A stretch of 64,000 nucleotides of DNA from Herpetosiphon giganteus (GCF_016907925.1 NZ_JAFBCZ010000015.1:62001-126000); one strand, 5' to 3'; shown: positions 25,425 to 35,615, counted from the first letter of the stretch. Translations and numbers: made by a program. The notes: generated by a model not told the origin, from the sequence alone.

Positions 25425-25690
25425 CGTACCTCCCTTGGCGATGCCATACAGCCTATACGAGGCAACGTGCAAAATGATGCAATGGTTCTGGCTGTATTGT
25501 AGCAGGCTTCGCAAGGGCTGCGTCAAATGGTAAGATTAAAGAGATTAAACATTCTCATACAATCTTCATTTTAAACAGCGAACTCTAGATACCCGCAAAG
25601 CCGCAACCTGCGGTATACTTAGGGGGTTCTCACTGTGCTGGTTAGCCGTATCGTACACAATTCTATTCACTTATTAAGCTACATGCATCA

Positions 25691-27175
25691 ATGAAAAAAG
25701 CTTTTTTGCTCTTTTGGGTGACGATGCTCTCAATTCTGGCCTGTGGGATAGCAATTTACTATCTTCCTGCCACCGAAGCAGTCACTCCCTCGAATTCACA
25801 TCCTGAACGCACTGCTGCAACTCCTGCCGAGTTTGATGCGCCACCGACGCTTTCGATGCTGACCTCAAGCGAATGGGTTTTTCCTGATCGCGCCAAAATT
25901 GGCAGCATTGAGATTGGTGGCCTCAGCGAAGATCAAGCCCTAACTGCGCTCCAAGCTGCTTATCCCAATGCCACGCTCAGCTTGACCAACCCAAACTTGC
26001 TAGCACCAATCGAACTGAGCATGCACCAACTTGGCTATCAGCATGATTTTAGCCAAGCCTTGCTCGATGCCCGCGATCTGGCCGACAAGCAAATTCCGGT
26101 GCGCTTGGCAATCAATAGCAGCTTCGATCAGCAATTGCTCAATCAAACATTTGCTGAAATTGAGCAGGCAATTGCAATCTCGCCCACGGTTGGCTACGAT
26201 CGCGAACGCTCAGCATTTGTGCTCACTCCAGGCTTAACCCTTGATCGGACAGCGCTGCTAGCAGAAATTAGCCAAACCTTGCAGCTCAGCCAAACCCTGT
26301 TGATTCCAACCCAAGTTGTAACCAACAATCTGCAAGCCAGCCCTGAGCAACTAACGGCGGCCTTGGCCGAACGCGAAGCTGAATGGGAGGGTGTGTTTGG
26401 TATTTCAGTCTACGATATTAAAAACGAGCAATGGTACGATTATCGCGGCGATACGGTCTTCTCAGGCATGAGCGTGCTGAAAATTCCGATTCTGGTGCAA
26501 TCGTTCATCAGCCGCGAAGAATTCACCGACGATCAATATGCCATGATCGATCTGATGATTGGCGATAGCGATAATGAGGCCTCCAATGATTTGCTGGCAA
26601 TGATTGGCGATGGCGATGGCTTAGAAGGTGCAAAAATCCTCGACCAAACCCTGACGGATATTCTAGGATTAGAATATACAACCTTGGCAGCACCGTTTGA
26701 GTCGATCGACTATCTTTCGCTGGTGCAGGGCGTAGAAGTGCCGAAACGCGGCCAAGAAGGCGCACAGCCGTATACCAATGCCGACCCATATGTGCGTTCT
26801 TCGCCACGCGAAATGGCCCAAGTGGTTTGGGCAATTGTCGAATGTAGCCAAGGCCATGGGGTGTTGCTCGATATGGAAGATACGTTGCTCAACGTCGAAC
26901 GCTGTAACGAAATTCTCGCCATTCTCAGCCGCAATCGCGATACCAACAAAATTGTGGCGGGCGTGCCTGAAGGTAGTTTTGTGGCCCACAAGAGCGGCTG
27001 GGTCGATGATGCGCGCGCCGATGCAGGCTACGTGCGCGACCCCAACGGCGATGAATATATCGTAAGTATGTGGATTTGGCAGGATACCGATTTTATTGAA
27101 ACGCCGGTTTCCGACCCCTTACTCGCTGATATTTCGCGGATCATCTATACTGCACGCCATCCCCAAATTCGCTAG
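25691..27175 (+). CDS. Secreted class A beta-lactamase-like serine hydrolase
   Basis: 494 residues. A signal or lipoprotein-like N-terminus (SILACG, with Cys near residue 18) precedes a region at about 70-225 of VanW/YoaR-like peptidoglycan-binding character. The catalytic domain shows S261-V-L-K264, S293-D-N295 and a KSG triad near 434 (HKSGW), the three motifs of class A beta-lactamases. It could be a penicillin-interacting hydrolase or a cell-wall enzyme; drug resistance should not be assumed. No ribosome site stands out at the ATG. Confidence 0.8.
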   Translation: MKKAFLLFWVTMLSILACGIAIYYLPATEAVTPSNSHPERTAATPAEFDAPPTLSMLTSSEWVFPDRAKIGSIEIGGLSEDQALTALQAAYPNATLSLTNPNLLAPIELSMHQLGYQHDFSQALLDARDLADKQIPVRLAINSSFDQQLLNQTFAEIEQAIAISPTVGYDRERSAFVLTPGLTLDRTALLAEISQTLQLSQTLLIPTQVVTNNLQASPEQLTAALAEREAEWEGVFGISVYDIKNEQWYDYRGDTVFSGMSVLKIPILVQSFISREEFTDDQYAMIDLMIGDSDNEASNDLLAMIGDGDGLEGAKILDQTLTDILGLEYTTLAAPFESIDYLSLVQGVEVPKRGQEGAQPYTNADPYVRSSPREMAQVVWAIVECSQGHGVLLDMEDTLLNVERCNEILAILSRNRDTNKIVAGVPEGSFVAHKSGWVDDARADAGYVRDPNGDEYIVSMWIWQDTDFIETPVSDPLLADISRIIYTARHPQIR

Positions 27176-27200
27176 TCGTTGTTTGGAAAGGGTCATAGGG

Positions 27201-27434
27201 ATGCTTGGAACAGAACCACTGTACATCGAACAGTTGAAGGTTGAAGCCGAACGCTTGCAGCGCCGTTTTGAGCAAGCAAGCGATGTCGATGAGTTTATTC
27301 GGGTCAGCCAAGAAGCCAGCCGTCGAATTGCGGTGCTAGCCCCAATTGCCAGCATCATTCAGCGCTATATGCTGATTTCAGAGTTGGCACACCGCGAATA
27401 CGAAGCCCAAAAGCCGCAAACTACCGAAGCGTAG
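27201..27434 (+). CDS. Small hypothetical protein, helical
   Basis: 77 residues from the ATG at 27201, 25 bases after the beta-lactamase-like gene; the open frame extends upstream into that gene, but only this start avoids overlap. The sequence is largely amphipathic helix (EQLKVEAERLQRRFEQA) ending in a charged tail. No family is recognised. It overlaps the convergent HD-GYP gene by 14 bases. Position suggests co-transcription with the hydrolase. Confidence 0.6.
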   Translation: MLGTEPLYIEQLKVEAERLQRRFEQASDVDEFIRVSQEASRRIAVLAPIASIIQRYMLISELAHREYEAQKPQTTEA

Positions 27435-28458
27435 CCGAGGCATAGTGGTCCAGTAATAGCGGCTCACTCGCCTCCTCAACCAGCTGCAAAAAGAGTGGCA
27501 CAAGCGCAGGGTCAAAATGGCTGCCCGCCAAATTTGCAATGTGTTCGCGAATTCGTTCGACCGGCCAGCCCAAGCGGTATGGTCGGTCGGAACGCAATGC
27601 ATCCCACACATCAGCCAAAGCAAAAATTCGCGCCGCTAAGGGAATTTCGGTTCCTTGTAATCCCCGCGGATAGCCACTGCCATCCCATTTTTCGTGATGA
27701 CAATAGGGAATATCCAGCGCTGGCTGCAAATAATGAATTGGCCGCAGCAAATCGTAGGCATAGGTTGGGTGTTTTTGCATCACCAGCCATTCTTCGTTGG
27801 TTAATGGGCCTGGTTTATGCAAAATCGCATCGGGAATGCCCATTTTGCCAATGTCGTGCAGCAATGCGCCGCGCCAAATTTGCTCCAAAGCGTCGCCAGT
27901 AATCCCCAAGGCTTCAGCAATGCGCACGGTCATTTCGGTCACGCGCTTGCTATGACCTTCAGTTTCTTTATCGCGCAGATCCAACGCCCGCGACCAAGCC
28001 TCGATCCCAGCGTTATAGGCATCGATAATTTCTTGATTCAAGCGCTCGACTTGGCGGCGTTCATCTTGCAAGCGGCGGTAACGATTCAGGCGCGTTATCG
28101 TTTGCAAACGGGTTTTGATTTCAAGGCTATCAATCGGCTTGCTCAAAAAATCGTCGGCCCCCGCGCGCAAGCCCTGCAAGCGTGATTCGCGATCATCTAA
28201 GGCGGTTACCATTACCACCGGAATTTCGGCCAGCAATGGGTTGGCGCGAATTTGGCGACAAACTTCAAAACCATCCATATCAGGCATCATTACGTCAAGT
28301 AAAATTGTATCTGGCAAAAGTTCTAGGGCTTTGGCAATTCCAGTGATGCCATTTTCGGCAAAAACCAGCTCATAACCTTCGCCTTGCAACACTGCATTCA
28401 TACTTGCTCGCGCAACGGCGAGATCGTCAATGATCAAAATGGTAGCAGCAGAATTCAC
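27421..28458 (-). CDS. Response regulator with HD-GYP phosphodiesterase domain
   Basis: 345 residues from a GTG at 28458, which has AAAGGAGG eight bases upstream. The receiver domain (about 1-120) has acidic residues D11 and D12 and phosphoacceptor D55 (ILLDVMMPD). A short coiled linker leads to the HD-GYP domain with GALLHDIGKMG and HHEKWDGSGYP, the residues that hydrolyse cyclic di-GMP. It starts two bases after the stop of the hybrid kinase gene, so the kinase is its likely phosphodonor. Confidence 0.93.
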   Translation of the reverse strand: MNSAATILIIDDLAVARASMNAVLQGEGYELVFAENGITGIAKALELLPDTILLDVMMPDMDGFEVCRQIRANPLLAEIPVVMVTALDDRESRLQGLRAGADDFLSKPIDSLEIKTRLQTITRLNRYRRLQDERRQVERLNQEIIDAYNAGIEAWSRALDLRDKETEGHSKRVTEMTVRIAEALGITGDALEQIWRGALLHDIGKMGIPDAILHKPGPLTNEEWLVMQKHPTYAYDLLRPIHYLQPALDIPYCHHEKWDGSGYPRGLQGTEIPLAARIFALADVWDALRSDRPYRLGWPVERIREHIANLAGSHFDPALVPLFLQLVEEASEPLLLDHYASATLR

Positions 28459-28460
28459 GA

Positions 28461-31400
28461 TCAAGCCTCCTTTGATGGATTGCACAAACCATTGATTAAT
28501 CGTTCAAGCTCGACTAAATTTAATGGTTTATATAAAACTGTATCAGCATGCTCGGCAATATGTTGATGTTCAATTATGGCGAGTGCACTCAAGGCAATTA
28601 TTGGTAGATCACGGTAGTGTTTATGGCGACGAATTGTGCTAATCATCTGAATTGCATCGCCACCAGCCAATTGTAAATCGAGCACCAACAAATCGATTGC
28701 TTGATTGGCAATTGCCTCATAAACATCGTGTTGATTGTAAACAAGCGTCACTTCCCAGCCAAATTCACTCAAAAAATCACGAATCAACAGGCTATTAGCC
28801 AAGTTATCAGCAGCAAAGAGAATTTGCTTTGAGCTATTAACTGGCAATTTTTGGGCCATCTGATACGTCGAATCAATATATTTCAGGGTGTTGAACAAAC
28901 GCTGTTGATTCATTGGTTGATACATACAATGCCAATGCTCAGGAAGCGTCATATCGAGCTTGAAATCTTGATCACAGAACAAAATCACCGGATGATTGTT
29001 CGTTTTCTGGCGCAATTGCTCAAAAATTTGCTGTGATAAGCCGATTTGGCGTAGATCATAAAGAATTGTTTGGTTAGCATGCTGCAAATATGGTTGCAAA
29101 TCGAAATAGGGCTTGCAGAAACGCACATCCCAACCTAATTGCTCAGCGTAGGCCACCAATTGAATAGTGAGCGTGCGATCTTCAGTGACAGCTAAGAGCA
29201 TTGGCTGTTGAACTGGTTCAATTTCGGCGTGATCGATGCCATACCAAGGCAAGATTAGGCGGAATTGGCTGCCAACCCCAACCTCGCTTTGCAATTCAAC
29301 CCGACCGCCATGCAAATTGGCCATGTGATATACTAGGGCCAAACCCAAGCCAGTTCCAGCATATTGACGTGAAAGTTTGCTGTCGAGTTGCGAAAATGGC
29401 CGAAAAAGCTTGGGAATATCGTGAGTATTGATACCAATTCCTGTATCCCAAACCGTTAATGCAACCTGACGTAATTGGCTATTAAGCTTGACGCTTAACC
29501 CAATTCGGCCACCATTTGGCGTAAACTTCACTGCATTGCTCAATAAATTGACCAACATCTGCTTCAATCGGCGTGAATCTGCACAAATCAGCGCATCTTC
29601 GGCACATGGCTCGTACAATAATTCAACTTTTTTGTTGTGAGCTAATTTTTGCACCATCCGGATGCTTGCTTGGCAGATTTCGTCAATAATCATCGTTTGA
29701 TAATTAATCGTCAACTTACCTGCTTCGATTTTTGAAAGATCAAGAATATCGTTGATCAGATCGAGCAAATGGCGGCTATTTTCATCAATCTGGCTGAGGG
29801 CTTGGGCTTGCTCTTGGTTCAAAGCGCCATATTGCTCGTAGCGCAGGGCCTCGCTAAAGGCCAGAATACCAGTCAAAGGGGTGCGCAATTCGTGGCTCAT
29901 GCTGGCCAGAAATTCATCTTTGAGCCGCGCTGCTTTGGCTAATTCGGCATTGGCAATGCTTAATTCATCAGTTTGTTGCTGAAGACGCTGCTCAATGCGC
30001 TTGCGTTCGGTAATATTGCGAATCACCATCACAACCTCATCGCCGCCACTCGGCGCAATTCGCGCCTCAAACACGGTGTTACCTTTGGGCAGCGTAAGTT
30101 CATACTCAACATTTTGGGTGCTATTGGTTTCAATCGCCCGTTGGGTTGCACTCAAAATATTAACGACTTGGGGTTGCGGCAGCTGGTTGTGAGCATTCGC
30201 GCCGATCATCGCATCTTGAGGCAAAAAGAGATCGGATGGATCATTGGTGTGATAATCCAAAATTTCGCCCTTGGCAGTAAAGCGAATCATTAAATCGGGC
30301 ATGGCTGCCAAAAGTGCGCGATTTTTGGCTTCGCTCTGGCGCAGTTGCATTTCAGCCTGTTTGCGTTGAAACAGCGTGCCCAGTTGGGTTGCGATGACCG
30401 AAATTAACCTGCTGGTGCGTTCATTATCGGCACCTTTGCTGCTACGGAAGAACTCAAGGATGGCCACAACTTGATCGTTGGCCAAAATTGGCACAACCAC
30501 CGCCGATTGCAGCCCAACCTGCTGCGCCAATTCATAGCCACGCTGACTGAGATTCCATTCAGCCCAATATTGCTGCTCAAGCAAATACTGCGCTGATTGT
30601 TTGGTTTGCCAGACCCGCCCAGCCATGCCAGCTCCTTGGGGTAATTCCAAGTTTTGCATATATTGATAAAAATGCTGAAAGCGCTCGTTGCTGCTCCAAC
30701 GAATTGGAGCTAAGGCGAGATAGTCTTGATTGGCGTTCGGAACCCAAGCCACGCTCAGATCCCAGCCAATCGCGGCGCAAATATTACGCAACACCACTTC
30801 GAGCGCGCTGTTGAAATCGACGGCCTCACTCACCGAGCGGGTTGTACGATAGAGCAAATGAAATTCTTCTTCGGAGCGTTTGCGCGCGGCAATGTTGTTG
30901 CCAATTAGCAAAAAGCCCTCTAAAACATCTGCATTCAAGAGTGGCGTAATAGTTAATTCGACTGGAAAGCGTGAGCCTGAGCGATGCACCGCTTGCCATT
31001 CGTGTGGCTCGGAAATGCCGCGTCGCGCCTCGGCCAGCAAAATATCCAAATCGGAGTAGAAGAAACCTTGATTACGATGTTGCTCCATCTCCCAGCGATA
31101 GCTCAAATCGGAGCGATCGAATAATTTGGTAGGGAAGGGCCGACCCAACAACTCGGATTCTTGATAGCCAAACTCAAATTCGGCAGCTTGATTGAAGCCG
31201 CGTACCACGCCGCCTGGATCGAGCGAAATAATAATGGAGGGTGCGTGTTGAATCATAGTGCGCTGAAATCGATACGATTGAGCTAACTCTTGGGTTCGTT
31301 CGATAACACGTTGTTCAAGCTGCTCATTCAATTGGCGAATTTGTTGCTCTTGCAATTTGCGTTCGGTAATATCGCTGGCTACGCCAAGCAACTGGGCTAC

Positions 31401-32597
31401 GCTCCCATCAGCATCGGTGGTAAAGGGGGTGATACGCAGGGCAAAATAGCGATATGGGCCTTCAGGTGAGCGTAAACGACACTCAAAATCCAGAATTAGT
31501 GGTTGACCATCGTTAGCTACTATACTACCTCGTAGAGCTTGATGGATGCTAGCCTGATCGTCAGGGTGGAAGAGAGACCGAATAGTACTAATGTCTGTAG
31601 GATCAATATTAAAGCTTTTAAACCACTGACGACTCACCTCATTGGTATAGATAATCGAGGCGGAATCGCGGTCGTAGATAAATAATTGCGATGGAAGCGT
31701 ATCAGCAATTTTCTGAATAAAATGTTGATTATCTTGGGCCGCAGTTTCAGCTTTTTTCAAGGCGCTGAGATCGTCGGTAATACCAACAAAGCCACACAAC
31801 ACGCCATCCTCAATCACTGGCGAAATACGCAAGCGCAGCCAGATTAATTGATTCAGGTTGGTGTTCATACGGACGGTTTGGTCAAACAAAACAGCGGGAA
31901 TCGGCAGTTGCTTGACTAACAAGGCTAAATCAAGCCAAAAACTCGTGCTATTTGAGAGATCGGTTGGGTGCAAAAATTCTATCCAGGCATCGCCGAGCAC
32001 CGCTTCGAGCTTAACTTCGAGCATCTGCAAGAGCGCGGTGTTGGCATAGACACATTGGCCCTCGGTATCGCAGAAGAACACACCATAAGGCGCGGCTTCG
32101 TTGATCGCCCGATAGCGGGCTTCGTTGCTGCGCAACATCACTTCGGCCAAGCGACGGCTGCTACTATCGCGGCCCGAAATATTAACCCCCTGCACCACCC
32201 GTTGCGCATCGAGGATTGGCGCAAAATGAAATTCATAATAGCGGGTTGCGCCAGCATATTGATGCACAAATTCTTGGGCAAATGCTTCGCCCTGCAAGGC
32301 ACGGCGATAGGCATCATTCCACGGTTTGGCAATTGCTTTGGGCAGTTGCAACATGCTGATCGGCTGGCCTAACTCAATGTGTTGGTCGTACCATTGATGC
32401 AAATATTCATGAAACGTGCGATTGCTCATAATCAAATGATAATTAGTATCAATCGACCAAATCAGGCTCTCGGTATGATCAATCAAGGCTTGGAGTTTGG
32501 CAGTATGGCCGCGGACGTGCTGCAATTCGGCCTCAAGCAGGCGCACTTGCTGGGTTAATTGCAACTCCAGCAACGATTCATTGGCATAACAGGTCAT
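28461..32597 (-). CDS. Hybrid sensor histidine kinase with multiple PAS, GAF and receiver domains
   Basis: About 1378 residues. Several PAS domains fill roughly the first 560 residues, including PAC-type ends such as LLGVASDITERKLQEQQIRQ. A GAF domain follows at about 575-730 and a further PAS near 740-860. The HisKA motif SHELRTPLTG holds the phosphorylated His (about 902 from this start). The ATPase has NAVKFTPNGG, DTGIGI and GTGLGLALV. A C-terminal receiver carries its Asp in LLVLDLQL. No membrane segment is evident, so it is probably cytosolic. Start uncertain: GAGGA precedes ATG 32597 by ten bases; ATG 32630 and TTG 32648 are alternatives. It is two bases from the HD-GYP regulator gene. 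Confidence 0.9.
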   Translation of the reverse strand: MTCYANESLLELQLTQQVRLLEAELQHVRGHTAKLQALIDHTESLIWSIDTNYHLIMSNRTFHEYLHQWYDQHIELGQPISMLQLPKAIAKPWNDAYRRALQGEAFAQEFVHQYAGATRYYEFHFAPILDAQRVVQGVNISGRDSSSRRLAEVMLRSNEARYRAINEAAPYGVFFCDTEGQCVYANTALLQMLEVKLEAVLGDAWIEFLHPTDLSNSTSFWLDLALLVKQLPIPAVLFDQTVRMNTNLNQLIWLRLRISPVIEDGVLCGFVGITDDLSALKKAETAAQDNQHFIQKIADTLPSQLFIYDRDSASIIYTNEVSRQWFKSFNIDPTDISTIRSLFHPDDQASIHQALRGSIVANDGQPLILDFECRLRSPEGPYRYFALRITPFTTDADGSVAQLLGVASDITERKLQEQQIRQLNEQLEQRVIERTQELAQSYRFQRTMIQHAPSIIISLDPGGVVRGFNQAAEFEFGYQESELLGRPFPTKLFDRSDLSYRWEMEQHRNQGFFYSDLDILLAEARRGISEPHEWQAVHRSGSRFPVELTITPLLNADVLEGFLLIGNNIAARKRSEEEFHLLYRTTRSVSEAVDFNSALEVVLRNICAAIGWDLSVAWVPNANQDYLALAPIRWSSNERFQHFYQYMQNLELPQGAGMAGRVWQTKQSAQYLLEQQYWAEWNLSQRGYELAQQVGLQSAVVVPILANDQVVAILEFFRSSKGADNERTSRLISVIATQLGTLFQRKQAEMQLRQSEAKNRALLAAMPDLMIRFTAKGEILDYHTNDPSDLFLPQDAMIGANAHNQLPQPQVVNILSATQRAIETNSTQNVEYELTLPKGNTVFEARIAPSGGDEVVMVIRNITERKRIEQRLQQQTDELSIANAELAKAARLKDEFLASMSHELRTPLTGILAFSEALRYEQYGALNQEQAQALSQIDENSRHLLDLINDILDLSKIEAGKLTINYQTMIIDEICQASIRMVQKLAHNKKVELLYEPCAEDALICADSRRLKQMLVNLLSNAVKFTPNGGRIGLSVKLNSQLRQVALTVWDTGIGINTHDIPKLFRPFSQLDSKLSRQYAGTGLGLALVYHMANLHGGRVELQSEVGVGSQFRLILPWYGIDHAEIEPVQQPMLLAVTEDRTLTIQLVAYAEQLGWDVRFCKPYFDLQPYLQHANQTILYDLRQIGLSQQIFEQLRQKTNNHPVILFCDQDFKLDMTLPEHWHCMYQPMNQQRLFNTLKYIDSTYQMAQKLPVNSSKQILFAADNLANSLLIRDFLSEFGWEVTLVYNQHDVYEAIANQAIDLLVLDLQLAGGDAIQMISTIRRHKHYRDLPIIALSALAIIEHQHIAEHADTVLYKPLNLVELERLINGLCNPSKEA

Positions 32598-32881
32598 AAC
32601 AGCAATTTCCTCAACACGCTCTTGAAGCATTTTGCATACGCCAAGCAAAGCAAGCGTGCATTTCTGTCGCTAGAGTACGGTTGAGAACCAACGGAGAACC
32701 TTACGATTTGCTCGTCATGAAAACGATTTCAGTCCTATTTAGGCTAGTGCTCACAGGGTAGGATCACGCTCAAAAGGGGGGAGTTTAGCAACGAAGTGCG
32801 GGGTATGGCTCAACGAACCAAGTGCGCAAATCACTGGCGTGTTGAGCGCTGCGAGCATCACAAACGCTACGAATTAAAATC

Positions 32882-33349
32882 TTATGGTAAGTTATGCTTG
32901 GCCAAATCGTAGATTGCTGGCTCAAGCTGAGGACGAGCATTCGCAAGCAACCAACGCTCAAATACCCGATCAGGGTCGGATAGATAGGTGATTGTGCTTG
33001 CCTGTCGAATGGTGATAGCCTCGTTGAACACTGTCACATTCAGGGGTTCGCCAGCGCCGCGCAACTCCAAGGACATTCCAGCAAAGCCAAGGCCCGGTGG
33101 TTCAGCAAGCGTTGAAGGATTGAGCGTAGTTGCAGTTTGGATCACCTGCTGAATATGGGCGACAGCATCGGCATCAAGGAGCCATTGAGGATTCGGCATG
33201 CCCGAAAAAATTGCAATCTGACCACTACCAGCGGTAATTGCGCTTAAATCGCCAAATGGGGTAGCAACTGGAGAAATGGAGGTTTGTTCTGAACAACTTA
33301 ATAAGAGCAACCCCAAACAGCAGCCAAATAGTAATCGCCAAACCATCAT
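32882..33349 (-). CDS. Putative lipoprotein
   Basis: 155 residues. The N-terminus LLFGCCLGLLLLSC is a lipoprotein signal, with Cys as the likely lipidated residue, so the mature protein is anchored outside the membrane. The rest is a small globular domain that I do not recognise. GAGGA precedes the tandem ATGs. A 66-residue frame overlapping its 5' end is a shadow. Confidence 0.75.
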   Translation of the reverse strand: MMVWRLLFGCCLGLLLLSCSEQTSISPVATPFGDLSAITAGSGQIAIFSGMPNPQWLLDADAVAHIQQVIQTATTLNPSTLAEPPGLGFAGMSLELRGAGEPLNVTVFNEAITIRQASTITYLSDPDRVFERWLLANARPQLEPAIYDLAKHNLP

Positions 33350-33415
33350 TCTTCCTCACGGCTAAGTTCATCGAGCAGAGCTTAGCACAAACAAATGAGC
33401 CAGCGATTAAAAAAC

Positions 33416-33442
33416 CCGCCCGCAATTTCTTATTGCGAGCGG
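33416..33442 (-). terminator. Rho-independent terminator of the J-domain/PlsC operon
   Basis: An 11-bp stem (CCGCTCGCAAT with ATTGCGGGCGG, one G:T pair) and 5-base loop is followed by GTTTTTT on the minus strand, just past the plsC stop. Confidence 0.8.
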
Positions 33443-33448
33443 TGCAAT

Positions 33449-34084
33449 TTAGACGCTAAGGGCTTGTTTGTAGAAGCCACGCATGGTTGGCGGTAGCATC
33501 GAGGCAATTTGATGCATGGTTGTGTCCAAGGCAAGTTGGCGGCCTTCGTGGCCTTTAATTTTGCGATCAACGACAATTGGCGCAGCGTAACGCACAATCA
33601 CGGTCGAACGTCGCCATGGCCAACCCATGGTTTTGGTGCCAATCACCGCGGCTGGCACAATCGGTACATTTGCCAACTGGGCCATGGCAATCACGCCATG
33701 TTTGCCTTCGAGCAGCTCACCAGAGCGCGAGCGCGTGCCTTCGGGCAAGATAATTAATGGTTGGCCTGATTGCAACACTGCTTTGCAACGCGCCAAAGCC
33801 TCGCGATCAGCTTCGCCACGGCGCACGGGAATCCCGCCAACTGCGCTGGCAATGCGTCCCAGAATTGGCAATTCAAATAACTCTTGCTTACCGAGTGCAC
33901 CAATCAGATGGCCAGGCGACCCCAACGATAAGGCCACAGGGTCCCAGTTGCTCACATGATTCGAGGCCAAAATATAGCCCCCAGTTGCGGGCAAATGCTC
34001 TTGGCCTTCAACCACCAAGCGCGCTCGCATCCCCATAAGCACACGGCAAATAAACCTAACAATGTAATAGACGAATGGCACCAT
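33449..34084 (-). CDS. plsC: 1-acyl-sn-glycerol-3-phosphate acyltransferase
   Basis: 211 residues of the PlsC/LPLAT fold. NHVSNWDPV contains the HX4D catalytic pair, GGIPVRRGEAD and PEGTRSRSG are the other acyltransferase blocks, and IVPAAVIGT follows. It acylates lysophosphatidic acid to phosphatidic acid in membrane lipid synthesis. It lies 19 bases downstream of the J-domain gene with a terminator behind it, so the two form an operon. Confidence 0.92.
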   Translation of the reverse strand: MVPFVYYIVRFICRVLMGMRARLVVEGQEHLPATGGYILASNHVSNWDPVALSLGSPGHLIGALGKQELFELPILGRIASAVGGIPVRRGEADREALARCKAVLQSGQPLIILPEGTRSRSGELLEGKHGVIAMAQLANVPIVPAAVIGTKTMGWPWRRSTVIVRYAAPIVVDRKIKGHEGRQLALDTTMHQIASMLPPTMRGFYKQALSV

Positions 34085-34103
34085 GGCGCAAACCTTCTAG
34101 CAG

Positions 34104-35447
34104 CTATGGCAAAGCGCGAAGTCGTAGGTTATCAAAATAGACATCAGCACCATTATTGCCAGCCAATACAAAGCCATACGCTCCACCAGGGAACGCAGGC
34201 AACACAACTTCTCCAAGATAGGTATCGTTCCAATAGAGATGGGTTACAGCGCCACGTTGGGCAATGACCAAGCGCCCAGGCCCCAAGCCTTCGCCAGAAG
34301 CCAGCAAATTGGTTTGACCAGCAAAACGCTGCTGAAAAGCCCACGTTCCATCGGAGGCAATCAGAAAGCGATAGTAATTATTGCCATCAATAAAACCCAT
34401 CATCAAACCGCCGCTACCGCTGACCGCCTCAACATCGGCTGCTAAAACCACATTTTGGGCGGGCAAGGCTGGGCCAAACGACCAAACCGAGCCAACGCCC
34501 GGCACCATGGTCATATGGTAGCGGCCATTGATAAACTCAAAATTCCAGTTGCCACCATTGCCAACAGGCCACGTGCCACCATCCAAATTATCGGTCACCA
34601 GCACCGGCCCACTCAGATCGTCGGGCAAGGCGGCAGGCGTATTGCTTGGTACAGCACTTGGCTCAGTGGTTGGGCTTGGTGCGACGGTTGGTTCGATGGG
34701 TGGCTCAATGGTTGGCTCAAGCATTGGTTCGATGGTTGGCTCGATAGTGGGTTCGCTCGTCGCTGCAAGCGTTGGCTCAACGCTCGGCGTAACGATTACG
34801 CCTTCATCGCTGGTCGCAGTGGGATTAATTGCTACGTCGCCTTCAACCGTGAGAGTTGGCAATTCGGCCACAATCGGCGCGGTTGCCGTAGCATTGGGGT
34901 TGTTGGCCCCGTTATTTGAACCACCAAAAAACCAGACAGCCCCAACCAAGGCCGCAACCCCAACGCTGCCGCCAATAATCGCTACGGCTTTTTTATTGAT
35001 TGGACGCTTGGCTTTGGCTGGCTGATTACGTTTTAAGGCAAATTCAGCCCGATACAGCAAATCGGCGCTATCGCGATAAAACGGATCAGCATTTTGAATT
35101 TGGCGAAAAACATTTGCAGCACCAGCAAAATCATTGGCAGCCAACAAACCTCGGCCATGCTCATACAACTGAGCCAAACGCTCAGGGTTGCTGGTTGGCT
35201 CAGGCGTTGCCGCTGCACTCGGGGTTGCACGCCGAACAGGCTTGTCTTTTTGGGTCAAACTATAGGCTTCGGTAATCGCTGAAGCTCGTTTGCGGGCATA
35301 CTCTTGTTCGTTGGCGCTCGCGCTGTTCCAACGATCAGGGTGATATTTGGCAATTTCTTGGCGATACGCCCGTTTGATTTCCTCTGGCGTGGCAGTTCGC
35401 GCCACTCCAAGCAGTTCATAGGAGTCAAGCTGTTCAAAATCGTACAC
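34104..35447 (-). CDS. J-domain membrane protein with extracytoplasmic concanavalin-like domain
   Basis: About 447 residues. The J-domain (residues about 5-65) contains YELLGVARTATPEEIKRAYR and the essential HPD (KYHPDR). A short TPR-like stretch follows. One transmembrane segment near 155-175 (AVAIIGGSVGVAALVGAVWF) divides it from a Pro/Thr/Glu-rich linker and a LamG-like beta-sandwich ending VYFDNLRLRALP. The J-domain should be inside, able to stimulate an Hsp70, and the sandwich outside, perhaps binding glycan. GAGG lies nine bases before this GTG; a GTG at 35453 is the alternative. The linker DNA is a run of GAACCAACCATCGA-like repeats, a source of antisense shadow frames. Confidence 0.8.
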   Translation of the reverse strand: MYDFEQLDSYELLGVARTATPEEIKRAYRQEIAKYHPDRWNSASANEQEYARKRASAITEAYSLTQKDKPVRRATPSAAATPEPTSNPERLAQLYEHGRGLLAANDFAGAANVFRQIQNADPFYRDSADLLYRAEFALKRNQPAKAKRPINKKAVAIIGGSVGVAALVGAVWFFGGSNNGANNPNATATAPIVAELPTLTVEGDVAINPTATSDEGVIVTPSVEPTLAATSEPTIEPTIEPMLEPTIEPPIEPTVAPSPTTEPSAVPSNTPAALPDDLSGPVLVTDNLDGGTWPVGNGGNWNFEFINGRYHMTMVPGVGSVWSFGPALPAQNVVLAADVEAVSGSGGLMMGFIDGNNYYRFLIASDGTWAFQQRFAGQTNLLASGEGLGPGRLVIAQRGAVTHLYWNDTYLGEVVLPAFPGGAYGFVLAGNNGADVYFDNLRLRALP

Positions 35448-35615
35448 GAGCACTATCCTCAGTTCGCTGGTGGTTCTCGGCGATTATACCACGCCGATCA
35501 AGATCATTGTGAAAATTTGGGCAATGAAGCGAAATCAGTGTTACAGTTTAAGCGCAATCGCCCAAACTCCCTACGCACTAGCATAGCACATTCGGTGCCG
35601 ATTAAGTAGGAACAT

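Noticed and set aside
34455-35025. Two long plus-strand frames in the J-domain gene (34455-34919 and 34528-35025)
   Set aside because: Antisense to the Pro/Thr/Glu linker repeats; the Gly/Trp- or Gly/Ser-rich products are artefacts of the repeat.
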